A stretch of 21,966 nucleotides of DNA from NCBI GenBank assembly GCA_964649415.1, contig CAZYSK010000091.1:1-21966 (forward strand), in the 5' to 3' direction. Every line of letters starts with the position of its first letter. Position 1 is the first letter of the stretch. A model generated the notes under the pieces. It made no database searches. It was not told the origin of the DNA and saw nothing but the letters and a program-made list of their open reading frames with translations. Shown here piece by piece: positions 7,378-14,435 of this stretch. This DNA comes from CAZYSK01 sp964649415. GTDB taxonomy: Bacteria > Chloroflexota > Anaerolineae > B4-G1. The position numbers and the translations under genes were made by a program.

Positions 7378-8412
7378 ATGTTTCAGGCAGCTTGTATGCT
7401 GTACATGTATGTGGAGACGCCGTTGCACGCCGGGAGCGGCAGGGGCCTGGGCGGGGTAGACCTGCCCATCCAGCGCGAACGAGTGACCGGCTATCCGCTG
7501 GTTCAGGCCAGCAGTCTCAAGGGCAAGTTGCGGGCTGAAGCGTATCTATGGCCTGACTACCTCGAGAAGCGCGATATCTACCGATCTCAAATCGAGGCCG
7601 GATTGCGCGAGGAAGGCAAGACCAAGGACGAGAAGGAACTCAAGCAGAAAGCAGCCAAAGGTGCCCGTGTCAAAGCCGCGCAGGAGGTAGGGTTGGAGGC
7701 GGTCTTTGGCCCGGAGACTGACCGGGCCGATGCGCACGCCGGGTCACTATCGCCCAACGATGGGCGGTTGTTGCTCTTCCCCGTGCGTTCACTGGCTGGC
7801 GTCTTCGCCTGGACGACGAGCGGTGGTGTGCTGGCCCGCTTCCTGCGCGACGCCAGGGCCGCCGGGCTCTCGCCCAACTGGCAGGCGCCCCCGGTGACAG
7901 CCAAGAACGGTGCGTTGGTGGCCCCGGACACTCAACTAGAGGCCGGAGGTAAGATCGTGCTGGAGGAGTTCGCGCTCGATCCCGCGGAGGACCCGGCCGT
8001 GACGACCATCGGCGAGTGGTTGGCGAAAAACGCACTGCCAGAAGGTGCCGAGTACCAGTATTGGCGCGAACACCTGCCCCGCCGCCTGGTCGTCCTTCAC
8101 GAGGACACCTTCCGAGATTTCTGCCTGTTCGGCACGGAGGTAGTGACCCGCATCAAGATCGACAACGAGACCAAGACCGTGGCCGAGAAGATGTTGTGGA
8201 CCGAGGAAGCGCTGCCAGCCGACACGCTGCTATACGCGCCGCTATACGCCACACTTCCGCGCGCCGATCACAGCCATCCCATCGTCGCGGGCGCGGCCGG
8301 TGTGTTGAATGCGGTCAGAGGATATGACCTGACGCGCGTCCAGTTGGGCGGTGACGAAACCGTTGGGCGGGGCCTGGTGCACCTACGCTTTGGGGAGGTG
8401 AGAGATGTCTAG
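7378..8412 (+). CDS. cmr4: Type III-B backbone RNase Cmr4
   Basis: 344 aa; the ATG at 7378 has AAGGAGG (7364-7370) at 7 bp. The N-terminus ACMLYMYVETPLHAGSG is followed by GVDLPIQRERVTGYPLVQAS and LKGKLR, the Cmr4 signature. Asp28 in GVDLPIQ corresponds to the catalytic Asp that cuts target RNA every 6 nt in characterised Cmr4 proteins, so target-RNA cleavage should be intact. Residues ~75-105 are a charged, Lys/Glu-rich helical insertion. It forms the multi-copy filament of the complex and overlaps cmr5 by 8 bp. Confidence 0.93.
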   Translation: MFQAACMLYMYVETPLHAGSGRGLGGVDLPIQRERVTGYPLVQASSLKGKLRAEAYLWPDYLEKRDIYRSQIEAGLREEGKTKDEKELKQKAAKGARVKAAQEVGLEAVFGPETDRADAHAGSLSPNDGRLLLFPVRSLAGVFAWTTSGGVLARFLRDARAAGLSPNWQAPPVTAKNGALVAPDTQLEAGGKIVLEEFALDPAEDPAVTTIGEWLAKNALPEGAEYQYWREHLPRRLVVLHEDTFRDFCLFGTEVVTRIKIDNETKTVAEKMLWTEEALPADTLLYAPLYATLPRADHSHPIVAGAAGVLNAVRGYDLTRVQLGGDETVGRGLVHLRFGEVRDV

Positions 8413-8797
8413 TCAGCAGCAGACAGTGGAGCAACGCCGGGCAGCGGACGCCTGGTCCAGGATAAGCAAGGATGTCAAGAAGTCATTCGCGAGCGAGTAT
8501 AGATCGCTGGCACGCGGACTGCCTGCTGACGTCTTGACGAATGGCCTTGGGCAGACGCTGGCTTTCCTCTGCTCAAAGGGCAAGAAAGGTGGTCGCTTCA
8601 AGGATGATAGCGAACACGCAGCACTGTATCGGCACATCAGCACGTGGGTAGCCCCAAAGATGGGCTGGGGCAGGGATGATCTGTTGAATCGGCTCATTGA
8701 TAAGGACACCGGAAGCGATGACTATCGTCGGGCCATGGCCGAGACGTTGGCCTATCTGGTCTGGCTCAAGCGCTTCGCCGAAGCCGAATTGAGCTAG
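8405..8797 (+). CDS. cmr5: Type III-B small subunit Cmr5
   Basis: 130 aa, starting inside the end of cmr4 after GGGGAGGTGAG. Small all-helical protein of usual Cmr5 length with the family features QRRAADAW near the N-terminus, a YRSLARGLPADVLTNGLGQTLAFL helix pair, and a C-terminal helix ending AYLVWLKRFAEAEL. Cmr5 copies line the Cmr4 filament and bind target RNA. Position between cmr4 and cmr6 supports the call. Confidence 0.9.
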   Translation: MSSQQQTVEQRRAADAWSRISKDVKKSFASEYRSLARGLPADVLTNGLGQTLAFLCSKGKKGGRFKDDSEHAALYRHISTWVAPKMGWGRDDLLNRLIDKDTGSDDYRRAMAETLAYLVWLKRFAEAELS

Positions 8798-8804
8798 GAG
8801 GTGT

Positions 8805-10052
8805 ATGATGGCATATTATCCGTTGCCTCATGACACCGCGCTCGTCTTCAGCCGGGCTGGGCGCAGATGTCGCAACCCTGGCCTGCTGTTCGAGCGTTAC
8901 ACAGGATACCGGAGGGGTTGGAGCCTGGAGAGCGATTCGCGAACCCGAACCAATCCCAAGTACGAGGCGTTGAAGGTTGTCAAGAACACTCAGATGGATG
9001 CTGATCTGCATCGTCACTACGTCGAACGTTGGCGGACGATGTTGGCCGCGCGGGGCGCAGAGGTCTTCGAGACCGAACCCGAATGGCGCTTCGTCGTGGG
9101 CCTGGGGCGCAAGGGTCCGCTGGAGGTGGGCATGACCTTTCACCGCATCTACGGCTTCCCGCTCGTCCCCGGCAGCAGCCTCAAAGGGTTAGCCCATGCT
9201 TGGGCCGTGCTCCAACTGGCTGCTACCCTCGGTGTGCCGTCCCTGACGTTGGGCGAATACCAGGAGCGCCACCCGCCAGGCGAGCAACCGCGTGAGAAGA
9301 CACCCCTTAGCAAATTGGTAGGTTTGCTTGAGGCCCAAGAAGAAGATTGGTCAGAATTGCTAGGCAAAATCGAGAGCGACCCAGCGGTACAACAGATGGA
9401 TGGTGCTATTCTGAAGTTGGGCGTTCAAGGGCTTCGGACAAACAGCGACATACTCAACCTCCGCCGGGTTTTTGGCTGCCTGGACCATGTGGGCAAGGTT
9501 GTCTTCTTTGATGCGATTCCCGTGGCGCCACCCTGCCTGGAAATCGACGTGATGAATCCGCACTATGCCGATTACTACGGCGCGAAGAAGGGCGATTCCA
9601 TCCCACCTGCCGACTACCTATCCCCTACGCCTATCTACTTCCTCACGGTGGGTCGGGGCAGCCGCTATCTGTTCGCTGTCGCCGGGCCGGAGAAGGTCCA
9701 TGCCCGAGAATGGCTGGAAGGTGGTCTGCGTGAACTGGGCAGCGGCGCCAAGACGTCGGCTGGCTATGGCTACTGGGAAGAGGTACGTCCAGAGGTGCAT
9801 GGGTCAGGCCAACAGACCTCTGGGCCCGAGGTCCCACCCGGCTACGAGCGCGGTCGAGTGAATGTCTTCGGCCTCGGACCGAATCAGTCGTACGGATTTA
9901 TCTACCCGAGAAAGGGCGGCCCCAAGGTGTTTGTGCATCGCACGGGCCTGGCTGAGGGCGTGGCTACCCTGGAGGAGAATCAAGAGGTCATCTATCGACT
10001 CGTGCAGACGTCGAAGGGGGAGCAGGCTGTAGACGTCCGGCCACTGCGTTGA
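8805..10052 (+). CDS. cmr6: Cmr6 fused to a C-terminal cold-shock domain
   Basis: 415 aa from the ATG at 8805, preceded by TAGGAGG. The Cmr6 RAMP part spans about 1-335: FHRIYGFPLVPGSSLKGLAHAW (strand-loop-helix), RRVFGCLDHVGKVVFFDAIP, and the glycine loop GSGAKTSAGYGYW (~311-324). After a short Gly/Pro linker, residues ~349-415 look like a cold-shock/OB domain: RGRVNVFG, an RNP1-like SYGFIYP, an RNP2-like KVFVHRT, and a terminal QAVDVRPLR resembling the KGxQAxNV end of CspA proteins. Plain Cmr6 is shorter and ends soon after its glycine loop. Cmr6 lies at the crRNA 3' end of the complex, so the added domain may bind target or crRNA tail. The fusion is real unless the assembly is wrong: one frame, no stop. 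Confidence 0.9.
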   Translation: MMAYYPLPHDTALVFSRAGRRCRNPGLLFERYTGYRRGWSLESDSRTRTNPKYEALKVVKNTQMDADLHRHYVERWRTMLAARGAEVFETEPEWRFVVGLGRKGPLEVGMTFHRIYGFPLVPGSSLKGLAHAWAVLQLAATLGVPSLTLGEYQERHPPGEQPREKTPLSKLVGLLEAQEEDWSELLGKIESDPAVQQMDGAILKLGVQGLRTNSDILNLRRVFGCLDHVGKVVFFDAIPVAPPCLEIDVMNPHYADYYGAKKGDSIPPADYLSPTPIYFLTVGRGSRYLFAVAGPEKVHAREWLEGGLRELGSGAKTSAGYGYWEEVRPEVHGSGQQTSGPEVPPGYERGRVNVFGLGPNQSYGFIYPRKGGPKVFVHRTGLAEGVATLEENQEVIYRLVQTSKGEQAVDVRPLR

Positions 10053-10094
10053 ACAAGCGCCTTCCCCTTCCAGGAGTTCCTTAGGGAGGACAAG

Positions 10095-11072
10095 ATGGGC
10101 ATCTTGCACTTCGCGGGACTGGGCAAGTCGGCCGGTGCCGTGACGGCTGGGCTGGGCTGTATCAAAGCGCGGTACGGTCAGCATCACGCGCAATACGGCG
10201 ACATAGCCGAGAACCTGGTTGTCTTCACCTCGCCGGAGATCGCCGATGGCACTGAACCTGCCTTTCGTGTGGAACACAATGACCATCTGAGCATGACGGT
10301 CCGCAAGACCTGGCCGCGAGGTGAAGTCAACGCGTTGAGGGTTGTCACCGGCTTCGTGAAGCGGGAGTTCCCCGGCGCAGCAGTCTACGTGGTGACAATG
10401 GACGTGAACGATTTCAGTGCCTGCTTTGACGCCATAGGGCGTGCCACGCTGAAGTTCCACGAGCCCGGCCAGGTGGGTAAGCATATCTGGGCCAACATCA
10501 CCGGCGGATCCAACTTGCTCAACGCAGCGCTGGTACAGATGGCCTATCTGAGTGGCGTTATCGGTCGCCTGTACTACACCTTTGTCGCCGATCTGCGTCA
10601 ACACGGACGCTACCTGCAGGCCTTCAGCAGGGACGAACGTCTGTTTCGCTACAGGGAGATCTACGCGCTTAAGACGCGGTTTGATCGGCGACACGAGGAG
10701 GTGCTCGGCGTCTTGGAGCAGGTAGATGCGGAGACGCAGGGGCGCTACGTCACCAGCCAGGAGTTGCTTTGTCGTCTCAAAGGGTCAGCTCCCGAAAGCT
10801 TTGGAGACTTGGATCTGCCAACGTTCAAGCGGGACTTCTTGAACGTAATGCAGGGCGTCGAGCAGCTAGGGGATCGAGTTTCTGGGCAGCAGGACGCCGT
10901 TCGCTTGAGCGACGACGGTCGTGACATCCTGCGCCTGCTGCGCCGGCCTCTTTTCCGGGCCTTGGTGGAACGGGAGCAGCTTCCCGAGCGCGAGGTGGAG
11001 GCCATCATCTCTGGCCTGAATATCAGGAGGTTGGACGATGGACGTGTTGGAAAGGCTGTGGCCCTACATTGA
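10095..11072 (+). CDS. CARF protein with C-terminal winged-helix-like domain
   Basis: 325 aa; the ATG at 10095 has GGGAGGA at 10084-10090. The N-terminal half has a Rossmann-like start (ILHFAGLGKSAGAVTAGLG), a VYVVTMDVNDF strand, and the CARF loop NITGGSNLLNAAL (N134 onward). The region after ~205 is helical and charged (RFDRRHEEVLGVLEQV), followed by a probable winged helix (VTSQELLCRL...TFKRDFLNVMQGVEQLGDRV...VRLSDDGRDILRLL). CARF-wHTH proteins of the Csa3 type regulate cas genes in response to cOA; others act as ring nucleases. No HEPN or nuclease motif is visible. It follows cmr6 by 42 bp and overlaps the next gene by 35 bp, which implies coupled translation and possibly a joint function. 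Confidence 0.72.
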   Translation: MGILHFAGLGKSAGAVTAGLGCIKARYGQHHAQYGDIAENLVVFTSPEIADGTEPAFRVEHNDHLSMTVRKTWPRGEVNALRVVTGFVKREFPGAAVYVVTMDVNDFSACFDAIGRATLKFHEPGQVGKHIWANITGGSNLLNAALVQMAYLSGVIGRLYYTFVADLRQHGRYLQAFSRDERLFRYREIYALKTRFDRRHEEVLGVLEQVDAETQGRYVTSQELLCRLKGSAPESFGDLDLPTFKRDFLNVMQGVEQLGDRVSGQQDAVRLSDDGRDILRLLRRPLFRALVEREQLPEREVEAIISGLNIRRLDDGRVGKAVALH

Positions 11073-11964
11073 GTCCGGCGATGAAACACCCAAGGTAGAG
11101 TTCAAACGCTCGCTCGATCTCGATGGCAACAGGGATAAGGCCAAATTCATCAAGAGCGTCTCAGCGCTGGCCAACACTTCGGGCGGCGATGGCTACCTGG
11201 TCATAGGCGTGTCCGACAGAAAAGAGTGCCAGGCGCGGTCGTCTGCAACTGGATTCCCTTACGGCGTGCCTGAGCGGTCACCCAGGGAGATTGGTGATCT
11301 GGAGCGACAGATGAACAATGTGCTGGCAACCTATTGCGACCCACCACCCAGCGTTGGCTATGGACAACTGCAGCATGAGTCAACTGGCAGATGGATTGGC
11401 GTGGTCACTGTCCCGTGGTCTTCCAAACGCCCGCATGTCGTCATCCGGAACGGAGAAGGCATCCGGTCGCAAGACATCTGGGTCAGACGCGGGGAACGTG
11501 ACGCCGCTTGCTTCAAGGCCAGCAGGGCCGAATTGGAGGAGATGTTTGCGGAGAAGGGGTACAGCGTCACCAGCCGGGTTGATCCAACCGCTAAGACCAA
11601 GGCCAAACCTATAGCGCTGGCCATCGGTCTGGGAGGAAGCATTCAGGGAGCGGTGATGAAGTGCCTTTACGACCACGATCTGCACATGCCCGTACAGGAG
11701 TATGCCAAAGATGGCTTCGTGCCTGACGCGCAGTTCGAGGAGATTATACAGGACTTCAACGCCATTAAGGCAGATCTGACCCAGCAAGGAGTGACTGAGG
11801 TACACTTGTTCTACAAAGGACCCGTCACATTGGCAATGGCTCTTGGTTTGATCTTCGGCAACTGGGTGCCGCTCAAGGTGTACTCTTTCTCCGAAGGCGT
11901 CTATCGTCTACAGATCAAGTTTGACAAGAGGATAGTCAGGGGCTACATAGCGGCAGAGACATGA
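11038..11964 (+). CDS. AlbA_2 (Schlafen-like) protein with SAVED-like C-terminus
   Basis: 308 aa; the ATG at 11038 follows CAGGAGG (11024-11030), inside the end of the CARF-wHTH gene. Residues ~12-170 fit the AlbA_2/Schlafen fold: VEFK (20-23), SALANTSGGDGYLVIGVSD (42-60), and the DIWVRRGERDA...SRAELEEMF ending. Residues ~193-308 resemble one Rossmann unit of a SAVED sensor: IALAIGLGGSIQG, then VHLFYKGPVTLAMALG, VPLKVYSF and a final aromatic strand. SAVED domains bind cyclic oligonucleotides in CBASS and type III CRISPR effectors; AlbA_2/Schlafen domains bind nucleic acid and some Schlafens cut tRNA. It is therefore a candidate cOA-activated effector, last in the cmr operon. The AlbA_2 call is firm; the SAVED call is from a short motif and the domain is shorter than usual. 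A pure regulator is the alternative. Confidence 0.7.
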   Translation: MDVLERLWPYIESGDETPKVEFKRSLDLDGNRDKAKFIKSVSALANTSGGDGYLVIGVSDRKECQARSSATGFPYGVPERSPREIGDLERQMNNVLATYCDPPPSVGYGQLQHESTGRWIGVVTVPWSSKRPHVVIRNGEGIRSQDIWVRRGERDAACFKASRAELEEMFAEKGYSVTSRVDPTAKTKAKPIALAIGLGGSIQGAVMKCLYDHDLHMPVQEYAKDGFVPDAQFEEIIQDFNAIKADLTQQGVTEVHLFYKGPVTLAMALGLIFGNWVPLKVYSFSEGVYRLQIKFDKRIVRGYIAAET

Positions 11965-12266
11965 GATGAAACAGTGTTGCAGAGAGGGCGAAATAGCGGG
12001 GATGCCGTTCCCACAGACAGATAAAAGACGCTGTGTTCACATCGATGGTGACGTGCGCGCCCATCGCTCGCTCTAGCTCCCTCAACTGGCGCGCTCCTGC
12101 CAGAGCAACGTAGCAGAAACCAGGTTTTCTGACCCTGTTCTGCGAAAGAACCGGTCATAAGCACTACAAGGTGCGCCGAATTCAACGACTCGATGGCGAA
12201 AAAACCTGGTTTCTTGGCTTTTGCCCAAACCCGAGATAAATCGCAACGACAAGGAGACACACACAA
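11965..12266. other. 302-bp junction between the cmr operon and csx15
   Basis: No plus-strand gene is visible. It holds the REP pair at 12115-12214. On the minus strand, 11936-12112 is open for 58 codons and reads like a protein tail (contains RQLRELERAMGAHVTIDVN and FICLWERHPRYFAL) but has no start codon before the REP arm; it may be the remnant of a gene cut by the REP insertion, or chance in GC-rich DNA. CGATGG and CCATCG form a 6-bp inverted repeat near 12041-12065. AAGGAGA just before 12267 is the ribosome site of the next gene. Confidence 0.4.
12115..12214. repeat. Inverted pair of REP palindromes (100 bp)
   Basis: AGAAACCAGGTTTTCT at 12115-12130 and AAAAAACCTGGTTTCT at 12199-12214 are inverted arms with 68 bp between. 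The interior is unrelated by eye to those of the other two pairs apart from a GTCA near the middle. It marks the border between the cmr operon and the more GC-rich csx15-cas6 block. Confidence 0.8.
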
Positions 12267-12662
12267 ATGATCCTCCTCAACTTCGCCCATCCCCTCACCC
12301 CCGCCCACCTGGCCCAGGTCGAGGCGCTGGCCGGTGAGCCCGTGGCGCGCGTCGTGACCGTGCCCGCCCAGTTCGATCACGAGCGCTCCTTCGCCGCCCA
12401 GGCCGAATCCCTGGCCGACCGGACGCAGCTCGCGCCCCAGGAGTGGCAGACCCAGCCCCTCCTCGTCAACCCGCCCGCGTTCAACTTCATCGCCGTGACC
12501 CTGCTGGCCGAGCTCCACGGGCGCTGCGGCTACTTCCCCACCGTCCTGCGCATGCGCCCCGTCCCCGGCTCCACCCCGCCCCGCTTCGAGGTCGCCGAGC
12601 TCATCAACCTCCAGGCCGTCCGCGACACCGCCCGCGACAGACGGACCGACGACGATGGATGA
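12267..12662 (+). CDS. csx15: Csx15-like small CRISPR accessory protein
   Basis: 131 aa from the ATG at 12267, with AAGGAGA ten bases upstream. The sequence begins ILLNFAHPLTPAHLAQVEAL, then EEWQ-like QEWQTQPLLVNPPAFN, LLAELHGRCGYFPTVLRM, and ends RPVPGSTPPRFEVAELINLQAVR. This pattern is what I remember for Csx15, a small Rossmann-like protein found with type III loci; small proteins of this group (Csx15, Csx16, Csx20) have been linked to cOA binding or breakdown. No membrane segment or HEPN motif. It is followed by the membrane CARF gene. The family name is from memory of the motif order, so moderate confidence; the link to cOA is inference. Confidence 0.62.
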   Translation: MILLNFAHPLTPAHLAQVEALAGEPVARVVTVPAQFDHERSFAAQAESLADRTQLAPQEWQTQPLLVNPPAFNFIAVTLLAELHGRCGYFPTVLRMRPVPGSTPPRFEVAELINLQAVRDTARDRRTDDDG

Positions 12663-12677
12663 AGCAGGAGGCAAGAT

Positions 12678-12712
12678 GCAACACGCAACACGCAGCACGC
12701 AGCACGCAACAC
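12678..12712 (+). repeat. Five 7-bp tandem repeats (GCAACAC/GCAGCAC)
   Basis: Five consecutive heptamers, GCAACAC twice, GCAGCAC twice, GCAACAC once, fill most of the spacer between csx15 and the membrane CARF gene. They are followed at 12713-12741 by a GGACTT/GACTT-rich stretch that matches 17110-17138 (at the cas2 start) at 23 of 29 positions. No known role; slippage-prone intergenic DNA is likely. Confidence 0.7.
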
Positions 12713-12749
12713 TTCGGACTTCAGACTTTCGACTTAGGACTCCTTCCCC

Positions 12750-13499
12750 ATGAATCGCCACTCTGAATTCCTCGACGCCTTTCTGCGCGGGGCCGGGCCC
12801 TCACTCGAGCTGCTGGGCGCGTTTGCGCTGGGCCTGCTGGTGGTGGCCCTGCTGGGCGATCTGACCTACGACCTGCTGACCGCCCCCGCCGCCAGCCTGC
12901 CCGTGGCCTGGCGGCCCGCGAGCGCCGCGCTGCTCCTCACCGGCCTGGCCTACCTCCTGTACCGGCTGGACCGGCGGCACGCGCGGGCGGTCCGGGCGGC
13001 GGTGGACGAGAGCCGCCGCGCCCCGCCCCACGCCGGCTTGATCTGGCTCTTCGGGCCGGGAGCCTTCGAGCACCTGCTCTTCGCGCTGCAGCACCACCGC
13101 GAGGGCGGCGGGGCCGCCCACTGCTGGCTCGTCATGCAGGACATCGAGCCCGTCCGGGAGGCCTTCGGCCAGTTGTCCCAACGCCTGCTCGAGCGCGACG
13201 TGGCCACGCAACTGCACCCCGTCTACATCCAGGATCTGGACGTGCAGGCCGCCTACCAGGCCGTGCGCACCGTCTTCGAGCGCGAGGCCGCGGAGGCGGG
13301 CCTGCAGCCTGACCAGGTCATCGCCGACATCACCGGTGGCACCAAGCCCATGACCGCCGGCATGGTGCTGGCCGCGCTGACCGCCGGGCGCGAGCTGGAG
13401 TACGTCGAGAGCAAGCGCGACGCCCGCGGCCAGGTCATTGCGCGCACCCAGCAGGTCGTGCTGATGGACACCACGTTCTACGTCACGAGGGAGGGTTGA
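12750..13499 (+). CDS. Membrane-anchored CARF protein (Cam1-like)
   Basis: 249 aa. Two hydrophobic segments, ~19-36 (LELLGAFALGLLVVALLG) and ~57-71 (ASAALLLTGLAYLLY), are followed by a basic patch RLDRRHARAVR, so the C-terminal part should face the cytoplasm. From ~92 the protein has a CARF-type Rossmann fold (HAGLIWLFGPGAFEHLLFAL) with the ligand loop ADITGGTKPMTAGM (D193 onward), a very good CARF/Csm6-type motif. No nuclease domain is attached. Cam1, a CARF protein with a transmembrane segment, depolarises membranes upon cA4 binding; this protein has the same order but two predicted helices. It is inferred to be a membrane effector or membrane-tethered sensor. AGGA lies 10 bp upstream of the start, and its stop is one base before cas6, so the two are translationally linked. 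Confidence 0.75.
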   Translation: MNRHSEFLDAFLRGAGPSLELLGAFALGLLVVALLGDLTYDLLTAPAASLPVAWRPASAALLLTGLAYLLYRLDRRHARAVRAAVDESRRAPPHAGLIWLFGPGAFEHLLFALQHHREGGGAAHCWLVMQDIEPVREAFGQLSQRLLERDVATQLHPVYIQDLDVQAAYQAVRTVFEREAAEAGLQPDQVIADITGGTKPMTAGMVLAALTAGRELEYVESKRDARGQVIARTQQVVLMDTTFYVTREG

Positions 13500-13500
13500 T

Positions 13501-14394
13501 ATGCCCCTTGCCGCCGTCGTCACCGTAACCCCGGTCGAGGCCGCCTCCGCGCCGGCCACGCTCGGCCGCGCCGTCCACGCCTGGTTCCTCGACCGCATCG
13601 CCGGGGTAGACGCCGCCCTGTCCGACCGCCTGCACGAGGGCGATGGCCCGCGCCCCTTCACCGCCTCCAACCTGTGGGGGCCCCGGCGCGCGCGCGGGGG
13701 CCGCGTCACGCTCGATCCCGAGCGGCCCTGCTGGCTGCGCTTCACCGGCCTGACCGGCGAGGTCAGCGCCGCCATTGAGCGCGCGCTCCCCGCCGTGGGC
13801 GAGCGCCTGGCGCTTTCGGGTATCCCCTTCCGCGTGGCCGCGCTGGCCACCGGTCCCGATGAGCACCCGTGGGCCGGGCGCGCTGAATATGCCGACCTGG
13901 TGCAGCGCTACACGTTGGACAGCGGCCGGCGCCCGCGCGGGGTGACACTGCGCTACGCCTCGCCCACTGTCTTCCGCAGCGGCGGGCGCGACCTGCCCAT
14001 GCCGCTGCCGCACCTCGTCTTCGACGGCTACCTGCGCAAGTGGAACGCCTTCTCGCCGCTGGCGCTGCCCGAGGAGGCCAAGCGCTACGCCGAGGAGTGT
14101 GTCGCGCTGGGCCGCTTCAAGCTGCGCAGCCACCTGGTCTCCTTCGAGCGCGGCAGCAAGGGCGCCCACGTCGGCTTCACCGGCGAGGTCCGCTTCCGCT
14201 TCCTCGTCGGCGACGCCTACTGGACGCGCGTGATGACCCTCCTGGCGGGCTTTGCCTTCTGGGCCGGCACCGGCTACCGCACGACTGTGGGGCTCGGCCA
14301 GACTCAAGCCGTAAGCCCTCGAAACCAGGACTCTCGAAACCAGGACTCTCGAAACCAGGTTTTTTCCGAAAAACCTGGTTTCTTGGAGAGATGA
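13501..14394 (+). CDS. cas6: CRISPR pre-crRNA endoribonuclease Cas6
   Basis: 297 aa; the ATG at 13501 follows GAGGGAGGG and the stop of the membrane CARF gene by one base. N-terminal RAMP strand with an early His in GRAVHAWFLDRI (a candidate catalytic residue), FTASNLWG, and the PF10040-type C-terminal half: VTLRYASPTVFRSGG, HLVSFERGSKGAHVGFTGEVRFRF, and the glycine loop FAFWAGTGYRTTVGLGQTQ. It should cut the array transcript within the repeat. The natural end of the fold is about residue 272; the last ~25 residues (PRNQDS repeats, NQVFSEKPGFLER) are read through a REP palindrome that also sets the stop context. Confidence 0.9.
   Translation: MPLAAVVTVTPVEAASAPATLGRAVHAWFLDRIAGVDAALSDRLHEGDGPRPFTASNLWGPRRARGGRVTLDPERPCWLRFTGLTGEVSAAIERALPAVGERLALSGIPFRVAALATGPDEHPWAGRAEYADLVQRYTLDSGRRPRGVTLRYASPTVFRSGGRDLPMPLPHLVFDGYLRKWNAFSPLALPEEAKRYAEECVALGRFKLRSHLVSFERGSKGAHVGFTGEVRFRFLVGDAYWTRVMTLLAGFAFWAGTGYRTTVGLGQTQAVSPRNQDSRNQDSRNQVFSEKPGFLER
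14319..14382. repeat. REP cluster at the cas6 3' end
   Basis: Two 15-bp direct units (14319-14333 and 14334-14348), each carrying CGAAACCAGGACTC or a close variant, precede a perfect hairpin at 14351-14382: GAAACCAGG...CCTGGTTTC around a TTTTTTCCGAAAAA core. The 32-bp hairpin is identical to the one at 14998-15029. The cluster lies inside the cas6 reading frame. Confidence 0.9.
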
Positions 14395-14435
14395 CCATGC
14401 CCTATCACCACAACGAGACCTAACCATGCCCTATC
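14394..14435 (+). repeat. Duplicated start region of the RAYT gene
   Basis: ACCATGCCCTATC occurs at 14394-14406 and again at 14423-14435. The second copy contains the RAYT start; the first opens an 8-codon frame (MPYHHNET) that stops 5 bp before it. It may be a chance microduplication or a small leader peptide. Confidence 0.55.

Noticed and set aside
12801..14427. Minus-strand frames opposite the membrane CARF and cas6 genes
   Set aside because: Composition typical of an antisense shadow; plus-strand genes are coherent and tightly spaced.
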